Origin: Oscillospiraceae bacterium
GTDB taxonomy: Bacteria > Bacillota > Clostridia > Oscillospirales > Ruminococcaceae
Reading direction: 5' to 3'
DNA length: 34,208 nucleotides
Assembly: GCA_017462785.1 (NCBI GenBank)
Contig: JAFTQJ010000018.1
Coordinates: 1-34,208, forward strand
A program made the translations under genes and the position numbers. Positions 13,903-23,800 of the stretch are shown piece by piece (positions within the stretch are counted from its first letter, which is position 1; the number at the start of each line of letters is the position of its first letter). The notes beneath the pieces are model-generated. The model was not told where the DNA came from and did no database searches. It saw nothing but the letters and a program-made list of their open reading frames with translations.

Positions 13903-16100
13903 AACGTGAAGAATTGAAAAACATGCTCTCTCAGGTGGATGAGCAGTACATTGCAGAGATTCTCGATGCTGAGGATATGACCTCCGAAGCCGCCCCCGTC
14001 CCTGCACGCCCGAAACGCTTTGCCGTCTGGACAGCCGCCGCCGCAGTGCTGTGCATCTGTACGGTCGGGGGAGGATGCCTGTGGTGGACGCAGGTGCACC
14101 GGCAGGAGCTTCCGCAGCAATCTGCGGAAAGCGGCGGAGAAGCAACTGCGATGCAGGCGGATACCATCAGGGAAGAACGGAACGGATATGTCCTCCGGTG
14201 GGAACTGGAGGGGAGAAACAGTACTCCGGATTATCAAAGAAATTTTAACGGTCCGATCGAACAATTTGGCATATGTGAATTGCCGGTCACTGTGGAGAAT
14301 ACCGAACTGTCCCTGTCCCTCTACCATGATGAAAACGGCGATCCTGTGGAAGCATCGGCTGTGCTCCGGAATCAGGAACAGCAGATGGTGTTCAACCTCA
14401 GCTCCAAGGGAAAGCTCTACCCTCTCTATTGTGAGGGCGATCTGACGGAGGATGCGGCATGTGACCAGCCCGTGATCCACATTTACGACAATACGACACA
14501 GCGGGATGAAACTGAGTATGAATACGAGCTGTACTATCTGCACGAGGGTACGGCAATGACCATGCGAACCTATGGCTTTTCCGCTGAGGAGGCAGAAGCA
14601 CTGGCAGCCGCATTCCTGCAAGACGGCACAACGCCTGCAAAGCTCTCAGAAACCGCAACCAACCGGAACGAGGAGGACAGAACCGAGTATATACTGGTGT
14701 GGGACGAGGGGGAGCAGCTCTATCTGAATATTGACCCCGAGTACCTCACCTATCCGGCATCCTATGAAAGATATACCACCAAGCTGATTCCTGTCGGCGG
14801 TGATGATTTCACGGATATTTATGGCAGTGTGGGTTTTGATGAGAACGGCATTCCCTATGAGGTTCTTGCAGAATACAAAAAGGACGGAAAGCGGCTGACG
14901 ATTAAGGTCAACGACCGTGAGCATCCCATGAAGAGTCCCTCCGGCAGCCTTTACTGCAAGGAGCTTGCGGAGGAACACGGCAAGCCCACCATTGTGGCAA
15001 TGAAAACCGGCACCAACAGCTACCAGCTCTGCTTTACACAGGACAACACAAGCGTCCTACTCAGTGCGGATGGCTATACCGCAGAAGAGGCGGAGGCGAT
15101 CACTGTAGAGTTGATGCAGCAGCACAGAACCGCAGCACAGATCTATGACGACGAAAAAATGATTGATTACAGCCAATATTTCACACTCGAACAGCCCGTC
15201 CCTGTTTCCGCAGATTTCACATTGGAAACGAACGGCGGTGTCCATGAGCTGGATGAAACCTCTCCGTTTTTCGATCTTTCTCCCTTCGGTCCGACTGACT
15301 TTGCAGGACGTTTCTATCTGCGTGAAAACGGGTCCACCGCCAATATCCGGCTGGAGTACCGCAGCGATGACGGACGCTCCGTGACTGTGACCGCCGGCGG
15401 AACAGGAAAAATGTATGCACATGGACAGCTTGCAGAGGACGGCGGCACGGAACGCAATTCGGGCAGAATTTACGGCAGCCGCACGGAGGACGGCGGCACT
15501 GCACTGAGCTTCCGTGTCTGTGACTGGGACTGTGAGATCATCGGTGACGGCATGACGGAGGAGGAAATGATCCTGTTCTATGACAGGCTGTCTGCGTACC
15601 TGTGGGAGAACTTCGGTGATACGGTGTTCCTGCATGCGGAGGACTGCTTCTCCCGTGATGTATCCGAGATCACCACCCAACGCATCGACCTTGTGTGGAA
15701 TGGTCTGCACCAATATCCCATCACAGACCCCGGCATCTTCACAGGGCTGGGACTCCAGTCCGCAGAGGTGCACTGCACCGGTGACGGCACTCCGCAGCAT
15801 GCCCTGCTGTATTACAGCACGGGGCAAACGTCCATTGATATTTTCATGAGCAGCTATGGCGAAATGGGACCAGTTTTCCCGATCTCCGGTGCATCGGACG
15901 GGTTCAGACGCAATGGCATCATGATGTACGGCTTTTCCGATGCACAGAACCCCGATCACAGGGAGCTGTGCTTCGTCACTGCAAACAACATCGGCGTGCA
16001 TCTGATCTGCTATGGTGTGGATGCCGAAGAGATCCTTGCACTGGCAGATCGGCTGATCGAATCCGGAAACAGTCCGGCACAGCTGCTGGATGGCAATTAA
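13899..16100 (+). CDS. Membrane anti-sigma-like protein with four repeated extracytoplasmic units
   Basis: 733 residues. A cytoplasmic N-terminus of about 40 residues (MKREELKNMLSQVDEQYIAEILDAED) is followed by one membrane segment (FAVWTAAAAVLCICTVGGGCLWW, about 42-64) and some 670 outside residues. The outside part contains four diverged units, each closing with the same pattern: YGFSAEEAEALAAAFLQDG, DGYTAEEAEAITVELMQQH, DGMTEEEMILFYDRLSAYL and YGVDAEEILALADRLIESG. GAGG lies nine bases before the ATG, which overlaps the sigma stop. The context and topology suggest a membrane-bound partner that holds the ECF factor until an external signal arrives. No known sensor domain is recognised. Confidence 0.78.
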   Translation: MKREELKNMLSQVDEQYIAEILDAEDMTSEAAPVPARPKRFAVWTAAAAVLCICTVGGGCLWWTQVHRQELPQQSAESGGEATAMQADTIREERNGYVLRWELEGRNSTPDYQRNFNGPIEQFGICELPVTVENTELSLSLYHDENGDPVEASAVLRNQEQQMVFNLSSKGKLYPLYCEGDLTEDAACDQPVIHIYDNTTQRDETEYEYELYYLHEGTAMTMRTYGFSAEEAEALAAAFLQDGTTPAKLSETATNRNEEDRTEYILVWDEGEQLYLNIDPEYLTYPASYERYTTKLIPVGGDDFTDIYGSVGFDENGIPYEVLAEYKKDGKRLTIKVNDREHPMKSPSGSLYCKELAEEHGKPTIVAMKTGTNSYQLCFTQDNTSVLLSADGYTAEEAEAITVELMQQHRTAAQIYDDEKMIDYSQYFTLEQPVPVSADFTLETNGGVHELDETSPFFDLSPFGPTDFAGRFYLRENGSTANIRLEYRSDDGRSVTVTAGGTGKMYAHGQLAEDGGTERNSGRIYGSRTEDGGTALSFRVCDWDCEIIGDGMTEEEMILFYDRLSAYLWENFGDTVFLHAEDCFSRDVSEITTQRIDLVWNGLHQYPITDPGIFTGLGLQSAEVHCTGDGTPQHALLYYSTGQTSIDIFMSSYGEMGPVFPISGASDGFRRNGIMMYGFSDAQNPDHRELCFVTANNIGVHLICYGVDAEEILALADRLIESGNSPAQLLDGN

Positions 16101-16114
16101 CCAGTGCTACAACT

Positions 16115-16142
16115 GAGGAAGCATTCACAAAAATGCTTCCTC
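16115..16142 (+). repeat. First copy of a duplicated terminator-like hairpin
   Basis: GAGGAAGCATT and AATGCTTCCTC form an 11-bp stem with loop CACAAA. This copy lacks a T-run. The identical 28 bases recur at 16306-16333, where a T-run follows. Confidence 0.85.
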
Positions 16143-16307
16143 TCAGTCTGTCGAAAAACTTCAACAGGTTCAAAGGGCTTTGCCCTTTGGCGGGCGGAGG
16201 GTACGCAGTACCCTCCAAATATAGCCCCTCCCCTCGGGGAGGGGTTGGGGTGGGGGGCAATCTTTGGGGTTCTAACCCCCAAAAAAGACTTTTTTGACAA
16301 GCTGAGA
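16141..16307. mobile_element. MITE-like dispersed repeat, copy A
   Basis: The segment has imperfect terminal inverted repeats: it opens TCTCAGTCTGTCGAAAAACT and closes GACTTTTTTGACAAGCTGAG(A). Inside are nested GC-rich hairpins (AAAGGGC/GCCCTTT, GAGGGTAC/GTACCCTC, CCCCTCCC/GGGAGGGG). Related sequence occurs at 27516-27590 and 30740-30863. No ORF is present, so it would be a non-autonomous element or a REP-type repeat. Confidence 0.65.
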
Positions 16308-16338
16308 GGAAGCATTCACAAAAATGCTTCCTCTTTTT
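16306..16338 (+). terminator. Intrinsic terminator of the sigma/anti-sigma operon
   Basis: Second copy of the GAGGAAGCATT/AATGCTTCCTC hairpin, here followed by TTTTT. It lies directly upstream of the promoter at 16340-16368. Confidence 0.85.
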
Positions 16339-16339
16339 C

Positions 16340-16368
16340 TTGACAAAAATCCCCCCATATGATACGAT
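16340..16368 (+). promoter_or_regulatory. Promoter of the DUF4832-dockerin gene
   Basis: TTGACA (16340-16345), a 17-base spacer and TACGAT (16363-16368). The leader to the ATG at 16401 is short, about 25 bases. Confidence 0.7.
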
Positions 16369-16400
16369 TGAAATACCAATGCATTAAAGGAGGAATCACC

Positions 16401-18848
16401 ATGAACAAAATCAGAACAGGCTGCCTCTGTCTTGCCGCTGTCCTTGGCACCGTCTTTGCAGGACAGCTCCCCGTCCGGAGCCATGCGGCACAGGAGCTGA
16501 AGGATTCCGGCATCAACTACACGGAATCCACCGAAACAATCGAAAACCCCGGTGCCGGCTATACCAACACGCTCTGGATGAGCTGTGCACCGGAGGATAC
16601 CCCCATCTATAACCCCACCGGAAACCTCATGCTCATTCTTGTTGATCTCGGCGGCTTCTCCAGCGGCTCGAACGGCACCACCGACGAGGACGGCAATTAC
16701 ACCGAGGGCACGGATTATGATCTGGACGAAACTTTTTTCCGGAATCTCCGTGTGACCCTCGAAAACTGCCGCAGGAACGGCTGTACCATCGCCCTGCGGT
16801 TCCGCTATGATGATGTCGGCAGACTGAACCCCGAACCTGCCACATTCGACCGGATGGTAAAGCATATCGAGCAGATCCGTGCGGACGGCTTCCTTGAGGA
16901 TTATCAGGACATCATTGCATTTGTAGAATCGGGCTTTGTCGGCTCATGGGGCGAACACTGGGGCGGCAAATACTGCTCCTTCGAGGACAAGGCTCGGGTG
17001 CTTGATCTTCTGCTGGATGTTGTGCCGGCTCCCATCCCCGTCACCGTCCGGACTCCCCCGACCTTTACCACATGGGCAGGCATTACCGAGGACGATCTTA
17101 CCGGCTACACCCCCGAACCCGGCAGCGATGCAGCGAGAGTCTGCCTGTACAATGACGGCTACATGGGTTCGGATATCGACCTTGGCACCTACCACGACCG
17201 TGAACGGGATACGGCATGGGTCGGCAGACAGGCTCTGACTTCCTATTTCGGCGGTGAATTCTCCGGCAATCTCGAATTTGCCATGCAGTATGACACCTAC
17301 CTCCCCGAAAATGCCATCCCCGAAATGTACAAGACCCACCTGAGCTATATCAATTCCAATATCTACCAGCTCTACAAGGACTATACTTTCGGGGAGCAAT
17401 ACGATGTGGAGCATGCGGATCACAGTGCCTACTACGGGCAGACCGTGTACAAATTCATGCGGGATCACCTCGGCTACCGCTTTGTCCTGCGTGACAGTGA
17501 CCTCAGTGCGGAGGCAGAGCAGGGCGGCGTGCTGACCGTGCAGGCGGACATTGAGAATACCGGCTTTGCCAACCCCATCATGGAGCAGAAAGCCGAGATC
17601 CTGCTGGAAAAGGACGGCAATTACATCCGCACAGAGGTCGATGCGGATACCAATACATGGTACTCCTGCACGACCGTTTCACCGGAATTCCAGCTCAAGC
17701 TTCCCGGCGGTCTGGAAACGGGTGAGTGGAATGTCTACCTCAAGCTCTCTACGGGTGACAATACGCTCGATGAAATGCACATGCGTTCCGTGCAGTTCGC
17801 CAACAACGGTACATGGCATGCAGGACTCGGGGCGAACCTGCTCGGTTCGTTCACAGTGACGGAAAGTGACAATGCCGCACAGCGTTCCGATGCCGGTTTT
17901 TATCAGGTGAATGCGGAGCGTCCGGTCACAGCCTCGGACGGTGAGATGTTCACCGTCAACCAGACGGCGGCAGCGGACGGATATATCAGCAATGCCACAG
18001 AGCGGGACAAATCCCTGCAATACGCCGAAAACGGCGAAAACAGCCTCTATATCACGAATGATGACAAATACCTCTATGTCATGGCGGAGATCGTGCACAA
18101 TGCCAAGTCCCCCGTCTATAATATCAGCTTCAAAAATCAGGCAAACGGCAAAAACTACTGGCTCTACTATCAGGGCAACGGCTTTATCTATTTCAATCAG
18201 GGCACACCCTACGGCGTAGTGCAGAAGCATTACGGCAATACGGTGGAATTCCGTCTGCCGCTGGGTGAACTGATGGGACTGGAGGCAGGTGTGCTCCTGC
18301 ATGATGTGAATGTGACCATTCAGGACGAATCCGATTCGTGGACAAAGGTGGCGATCCTGAATGCGGAGGAATACACCATCGCCGACCGTTTCAATATCTA
18401 TTCGGCAAAACGCACCGTTTACCTCCCCGAAACCGAAAGCATGACTCTCACCGCAAGAACCACCTGCGAGGGACTTTCCTGCCAGTGGATGCTGGACGGT
18501 GTGCCGGTCGAAAATGCCAATGCCCCCACGCTCACCATCTCCGGTGCACAGAAAGGGCTGTACTCCGTGGAGATTACGTCCGCAGGCGGCACGGTGCAGA
18601 CTGCGGAGATCTGCGAGGTGCTCGCCGGTGCGAAACAGCTTCGGGGTGATGTGGATCTCGACGGCAGTGTCAGCACGGCGGATGTGATCCTCCTCCAGAA
18701 GTACCTGCTCGGTCTTGCTCCGCTGCAAGCCGCACAGACAGCCGCCGCCGAGCTGCACGAGGACGGCAGAACGGATGCCTTTGACCTGAGTCTGCTCAAA
18801 CGCCTCCTTCTTTCCCCAGAATCTTCAAAAATTGCGAAAAACTCTTGA
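16401..18848 (+). CDS. Secreted DUF4874/DUF4832 protein with C-terminal dockerin
   Basis: 815 residues. A signal peptide (MNKIRTGCLCLAAVLGTVFAGQLPVRSHAA) precedes a region matching the DUF4874-DUF4832 pair, from ENPGAGYTNTLWMSC through ALRFRYDDVG, FVESGFVGSWGEHWGG and TVRTPPTF; a TIM-barrel-like part followed by a beta-sandwich is expected. Residues about 500-660 look like a CBM9-type or similar beta-sandwich (TNDDKYLYVMAEI, FRLPLGEL), then an Ig-like segment. The dockerin repeats are GDVDLDGSVSTADVILLQKYLLG and LHEDGRTDAFDLSLLKRLLL. It is a probable glycan-active cellulosomal enzyme of unknown substrate. AGGAGG lies seven bases before ATG 16401; an ATG at 16359 in frame is inside the promoter and is rejected. 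The TGA overlaps the next promoter. Confidence 0.85.
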   Translation: MNKIRTGCLCLAAVLGTVFAGQLPVRSHAAQELKDSGINYTESTETIENPGAGYTNTLWMSCAPEDTPIYNPTGNLMLILVDLGGFSSGSNGTTDEDGNYTEGTDYDLDETFFRNLRVTLENCRRNGCTIALRFRYDDVGRLNPEPATFDRMVKHIEQIRADGFLEDYQDIIAFVESGFVGSWGEHWGGKYCSFEDKARVLDLLLDVVPAPIPVTVRTPPTFTTWAGITEDDLTGYTPEPGSDAARVCLYNDGYMGSDIDLGTYHDRERDTAWVGRQALTSYFGGEFSGNLEFAMQYDTYLPENAIPEMYKTHLSYINSNIYQLYKDYTFGEQYDVEHADHSAYYGQTVYKFMRDHLGYRFVLRDSDLSAEAEQGGVLTVQADIENTGFANPIMEQKAEILLEKDGNYIRTEVDADTNTWYSCTTVSPEFQLKLPGGLETGEWNVYLKLSTGDNTLDEMHMRSVQFANNGTWHAGLGANLLGSFTVTESDNAAQRSDAGFYQVNAERPVTASDGEMFTVNQTAAADGYISNATERDKSLQYAENGENSLYITNDDKYLYVMAEIVHNAKSPVYNISFKNQANGKNYWLYYQGNGFIYFNQGTPYGVVQKHYGNTVEFRLPLGELMGLEAGVLLHDVNVTIQDESDSWTKVAILNAEEYTIADRFNIYSAKRTVYLPETESMTLTARTTCEGLSCQWMLDGVPVENANAPTLTISGAQKGLYSVEITSAGGTVQTAEICEVLAGAKQLRGDVDLDGSVSTADVILLQKYLLGLAPLQAAQTAAAELHEDGRTDAFDLSLLKRLLLSPESSKIAKNS

Positions 18849-18874
18849 CAACTACTGGCAAAAAGTGCTATAAT
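18845..18874 (+). promoter_or_regulatory. Promoter of the xylanase gene
   Basis: TTGACA (18845-18850) overlaps the stop codon of the preceding gene. An 18-base spacer leads to TATAAT (18869-18874). Confidence 0.8.
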
Positions 18875-18887
18875 TGCAAGTAGCACA

Positions 18888-18944
18888 GATAAAACTACCG
18901 TGCATTTATACAAGCAGTAAAGAGCCGCTGCTTTTGGTTTTATC
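18888..18944 (+). promoter_or_regulatory. Folded 5' leader of the xylanase mRNA
   Basis: GATAAAAC (18888-18895) pairs with GTTTTATC (18937-18944), and inside it AAGCAG (18912-18917) pairs with CTGCTT (18928-18933). The fold ends about ten bases before the AGGAGG of the xylanase gene. It could stabilise the mRNA or control translation. Confidence 0.55.
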
Positions 18945-18971
18945 GTGCATCATTCAAAGGAGGGTCAACTT

Positions 18972-20783
18972 ATGGCAAAGAAAAACTTAAGCCGTATCCT
19001 TGCCGGTGCAATGGCAGCAGTCTGCGTCACAACTGCTGTTCCGCTGTGCTCCGTCGATGCTGTGGAGATCACAGAGGGTGCGGTCATCTACGCAACGGAT
19101 TTTGAGGATGGTATTGTGGACAAGTTCACAGGCAGAGGCGGTGTGGAGGTCATGACAGCTGTGACCGATTACGCCAACAGCGGTGAATACTCCATGTGCG
19201 TCAGCGAACGTGCCAAGGGCTGGCATGGTCCGCAGCTCCTGCTTGACGAGATCTGCGAGCCGAACAAGGAGTATACCGTCAGTGCCTTTGTCCGTGCGGA
19301 ATGGTACAATGACATCAAGCTCAGTCTGGAGTACACCGACGCAGAAGGGGAGCGTCATTACTCCAATCTCAAATCCGCAGTCAATCAGGGCGACGGCTGG
19401 AGCGAATTTTCCGAGGTGAAATTCAGCTTCACCGATGATGTATCCAAGGTCTATCTCTACTTCGAGGGCAATGATGCCGCTAAGATCTGGATCGATGACT
19501 TCACCCTGAAGGAAGCACCGATCATCCCGATTCAGGATGATATTCCGTCCCTGCAGGCAGTGTACAACGATCATTTCAAGGTGGGCACTGCGATCATGGC
19601 ATCGAACCTCGCTTCCCCGTCCTTCATGGATCTGACCGAAAAGCATTTCTCCGACAGCATCACCTTCGGCAATGAGCTGAAGCCCGATGCACTTCTCAAG
19701 CAGGATGCATGTCAGGCGTATATGGAGGAGAATGACGGCGATGACACCAATCCCCAGATCTCTCTGTCCTCCGCAAGAAGCCTGCTCAACTACTGTGCAG
19801 AAACCGGCACTCCCGTCAGAGGTCATACCCTCGTATGGCACAGCCAGACACCGGACTGGTTCTTCAAGGAGGGCTATGCGGATGACGGCGAATGGGTAAC
19901 ACCCGAGAAGATGCTGCTGCGTATGGAGAACTACATCAAGAACGTCATGGAAGCTCTCGAAACAGAGTATCCGGATGTGGAATTCTACGCATGGGACGTT
20001 GTGAACGAAGCATGGCTCGACAGCGGTGTGCCCCGTACTGCCGGTGAGCAGGGAGCAAACGGCTCCAACAATTCCGCATGGGTGCAGGTATTCGGTGATA
20101 ATTCCTTCATCAAGTATGCATTCCAGTATGCAAGAAAGTACGCCCCCGAGGGCTGCAAGCTCTATTACAACGACTTCAACGAGTACATGCCGCAGAAAAC
20201 CGATGCCATCATTGCAATGGCGGAGGAGCTGAAAGCCGAGGGTCTGATCGACGGTATCGGCTTGCAGTCCCATCTGGATGTCGGCTTCCCGTCCGTTTCC
20301 GTCTATGAAAAGGCAATCGCCAAGTTTGCCGCAACCGGTCTGGACATTCAGGTAACGGAGCTGGACATTACCACCGCCGACACCTCCGAGGCAGGCATGG
20401 AAACACAGGCTCAGATCTACAGCGATATTTTCGATGTGCTGGTGAAATATTCCGATTCCATCTCCGCTGTTGTGCTCTGGGGCGTAACCGATGACCAGAG
20501 CTGGAGAGCTGCCAAGCTCCCCCTGCTGTTCGACGCAGAATTTCAGGCAAAGCCGGCATTCTATTCCGTTGTGGATGGTCTGGAAGAGCCGGTCTATGCA
20601 ATGGGCGACACCAATATGGACAGCAAGATCTCTGTCAATGACATCATTGCACTGCAAAAGCATCTGCTGCTCACCAAGAAGCTCAGTGCTTCCGCATGCA
20701 AGCTTGCCGACCTGAACGAGGACGGCGTTGTCAATGCGTTCGACCTTGCATTCCTGAAAAAGCAGATCCTTACAAAATCCTGA
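18972..20783 (+). CDS. Endo-1,4-beta-xylanase: CBM22-like, GH10, dockerin
   Basis: 603 residues, secreted. The signal peptide ends near VDA. Residues about 38-185 form a beta-sandwich like CBM22/CBM4_9 (ATDFEDGIVDKFTGRGGVEV ... KIWIDDFTLKEAP). The GH10 domain runs from about 195 to 530 with the hallmark blocks RGHTLVWHSQTPDWFF, the acid/base Glu346 in WDVVNEAW and the nucleophile Glu463 in QVTELDIT. The dockerin follows: GDTNMDSKISVNDIIALQKHLL and ADLNEDGVVNAFDLAFLKKQIL. It hydrolyses xylan while held on a scaffoldin. AGGAGG lies eight bases before ATG 18972; a GTG in frame at 18945 is inside the leader hairpin region and is rejected. Confidence 0.96.
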   Translation: MAKKNLSRILAGAMAAVCVTTAVPLCSVDAVEITEGAVIYATDFEDGIVDKFTGRGGVEVMTAVTDYANSGEYSMCVSERAKGWHGPQLLLDEICEPNKEYTVSAFVRAEWYNDIKLSLEYTDAEGERHYSNLKSAVNQGDGWSEFSEVKFSFTDDVSKVYLYFEGNDAAKIWIDDFTLKEAPIIPIQDDIPSLQAVYNDHFKVGTAIMASNLASPSFMDLTEKHFSDSITFGNELKPDALLKQDACQAYMEENDGDDTNPQISLSSARSLLNYCAETGTPVRGHTLVWHSQTPDWFFKEGYADDGEWVTPEKMLLRMENYIKNVMEALETEYPDVEFYAWDVVNEAWLDSGVPRTAGEQGANGSNNSAWVQVFGDNSFIKYAFQYARKYAPEGCKLYYNDFNEYMPQKTDAIIAMAEELKAEGLIDGIGLQSHLDVGFPSVSVYEKAIAKFAATGLDIQVTELDITTADTSEAGMETQAQIYSDIFDVLVKYSDSISAVVLWGVTDDQSWRAAKLPLLFDAEFQAKPAFYSVVDGLEEPVYAMGDTNMDSKISVNDIIALQKHLLLTKKLSASACKLADLNEDGVVNAFDLAFLKKQILTKS

Positions 20784-20800
20784 TCACAAGATGACAAAAC

Positions 20801-20834
20801 GATCCCCCATGCAGCCGCATGGGGGATTCTTGTT
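20801..20834. terminator. Intrinsic terminator shared by convergent genes
   Basis: ATCCCCCATG (20802-20811) pairs with CATGGGGGAT (20818-20827); TTCTTGTTGT follows on the plus strand and GTTTTG on the minus strand. It separates the xylanase and esterase genes. Confidence 0.82.
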
Positions 20835-20844
20835 GTATCGGGGA

Positions 20845-23800
20845 TTACTTTACATAGCCATACAGACCATTGATCTTCTGGGACTTGACTGCATTTGCAA
20901 CCAGCCCCGCAACCACATTTGCACCGGTTTCACAGAAATGTGTACCGTCCGTGCTGCCCTCCACAGCTCCGCAGAGGTGGTAGGAATTGGCGGTATTGTA
21001 GCCAACGGAATTATAATGGTTCACCATGATCGTATTCAGGTCGATGCAGGGAATGCTGTGCTTTGCTGCCAGATTCTTGCATGCATCGCAGTAGTTGGAA
21101 TAGGAATTGCCGAATTTGCCGGTGGAGCTGTTGTATGCCTTCATGCCGATGACGGTCGTCACCAGAATCGGGGTTGCTCCCTTAGCCTTCGCATCGTTGA
21201 TGAACTGGGTCATGTACCATTCGTAGGAACCCTCGGTCGGATTGTCCACATTGCCGCAGGTCGGAGCATATCTGTCCGCATTGGCTGCACCGGAATCGTT
21301 GATGGCAAACTGGATCAGAACATAGTCGCCTTCCTTCAGGCTGTCTGCAAGGCTCTGCCATCTGCCCTCGTCATATGCCTTCTTTGTGCTTCTGCCAGCC
21401 ATGGAACGGTTATCCACGGTCACATCCTCGGTGAAGTAATCTGCCAGATAGTAACCCCAGCCCTGCTGCGGTGCATAACTTGCACGGTAGGACTGTACGG
21501 TCGAGTCGCCCAGAATGAATACGGTGGGCTTTGTGCCGTCGGAAACATCCTCGTTGACTTCGGGAACGTAGGTTTCCGCATACGGTTCATCCGTCAGGGT
21601 CAGATCAATATAGTCGAGGTTCGGTGCACCTGCATCCGCAACAGCGGACTGGAATTTGATGGTGTTCTCGCCGGCATTCAGCGGCAGAACCAGACCGATC
21701 TCCGTCCATGTTGTCCATGCACCCGTGCCGGGGAAGGACTGCATCCAGTAGTCCTGTGTGTTGCCGTTGACATAGACGGTCATCTTTCTGTCAATCGCAG
21801 AACCGTTCGCAAAGCGGATATGCGTCATGTAATTGCCCTTTTCAGCCACCTTGACTGTAAAGGTGATGTTGCTGGTGTTATTATTGCCGAGGTTCACATA
21901 GCCCTCTTCCTTGGTATAGCCGGCATTGGTCGTTTCCTTCATGCCGTCCTCCCAGATCTGATCGACTGCATAGTAGGTGCTCTCGAATCTTGGAGCCGGC
22001 TTTGCAAAATGCACAGCTCTTGCATGAGTAAAGTCACGCACCATCTTGGTGTCGGAAATGTCAATGCCGCCGTCACCGGATACATCCGCTGCACGGAGCT
22101 GGTCATCGGAGAAGCCCTGACCGGTACGCAGATACTTCTTGAGCATTGCTACGTCAAACGCATCCACACGGCCGTCCTTGTTGAAATCGCCCATGACAAC
22201 ATCCTCTTCCGGATCCGGAACATCCGGTACAACGGGCGGATCCGTGGGCTGTTCCTCGGTGGGCTGCTGCTCTGTCGGCGGCTCGGTCGTCGGTTCGTCC
22301 GGAATCTCGACCTTGACTGCCTGCCAGTTCTGGCACTTGCTGTATGTCCAGCCCCACTGCTGTACATTCGCACCGCTTGCATTGCTTGCAGAAGCTACTT
22401 CCACAAAGCATGCATCCTTGGAGGAACGTGTGGAAATGTAGTAGGAACCGTCACCGACCTTGGTGAACTGGAACAGCATCATGCTGTCCTTGCTGGAATA
22501 GGGGACGATCTCGATGTTGCCGCCGTCCGAACCCGTCATTGCCTTGAGGACGTAATTCGGGTCAGCTGCGGAATGCACATAATAATAGGTCGTGCCGTTC
22601 GCAAAGGGGCGAAGCTCCCACTGCTGGCAGGTCAGGTCATTGCTGCCCCACTGCTGCACATTGGTGCCCTCTGCCATGGTACCGCCCTCAATATCCATCA
22701 CCATGCCGCTGTTGGTGTTCTTGAAGGTGTAGTATACGCTGGTGTCCATAGCGGTGTCGCCGATCTTCATCAGGCCCTGTGCCAGCTCTGCATTCTTCTG
22801 TGCACCGAGCTTGCTCTGGTGGAGGTCGTCATTGGCTGCATAATAGTCCGCCATGCCGTCATAGCCCACTTCAAGACCGAAGTTCTGCCATGCGGTGAAC
22901 AGGTCGATGACCTGTACGTTCTGTTCTGCACCGATCTGGTCGAGCTGACCGCCGAACCATCTGCCGCCGAGGAGGGTTTCTCTGTTTAAGTCGCTGCGTC
23001 TGCCCTGCTGCTTGACGAGGATGACGTTCATGCCCTTGGACTTTGCGGTCTTTACCATCTCGGTGACAACGGTATAGTATTCATCTTTGTTGGAGTAGTT
23101 GGTATCGTTGATGCCGATGGAAATGACATAGTAGTCGCCTGCTTTGCCGTAGGTCTTGACAGCATCGAACTGACCGCCGTCATAGAAGCCCTTGGCATAC
23201 TGACCGCTTGCCGCCATATTGCGGACTTCAAACACATTTGTGTTGATGTAGTTTTCGAGGTACTGACCCCAGCCGTGCTGGGAAGTATCGGGCTAGTTGT
23301 AGTAATTGGCAACCGTCGAGTCACCGCAGAGCCATACGGTGGGCTTGGTTTCACCCGTGGTATTGAGCTGTGTGATCTCGATTGCAGAGATGGTGTACTG
23401 TGCATTGTTCATGCCTGCCACCGCCGCAATATTGAGCTGCCCGTCCGTGACCGGAATCTGGATGCTCTCCACTGCATTGTTGCCGCAGAGGTTGATCATC
23501 TGGAGCATGCCCTCCATCGTGATGGAGGTTCTCGGGCTGTTGCCGGTGGTGACAGTGACCTGATACAGACCATTCGGCAGGTCAACCCTGAACTCGCCGC
23601 CCGTGAATCGTACCGCATCGCTGAGTGCACCCGAACCGCCGGCTGTCACATCGGACACGCTGCCGGAAAAACCGTAGCCGTTCGATGCATTGTAGCCCGT
23701 ACCTGCGGAAACGCCGGTATAGCCGCTTGCTGTGCCTGCACCGCCGAGGTCAAATTTCCAGTTTGCGGCGGCTGCCTCCGCCCTCCGGTCAGCGATCTCC

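Noticed and set aside
18987-20663. 558-residue minus-strand ORF opposite the xylanase
   Set aside because: It is antisense to catalytic GH10 motifs; long opposite-strand frames are expected at this codon usage.
20791-22989. 732-residue plus-strand ORF opposite the esterase gene
   Set aside because: It is antisense to clearly recognisable CBM13, dockerin, CBM35 and CE12 modules, has no domain of its own and starts inside the convergent terminator region.
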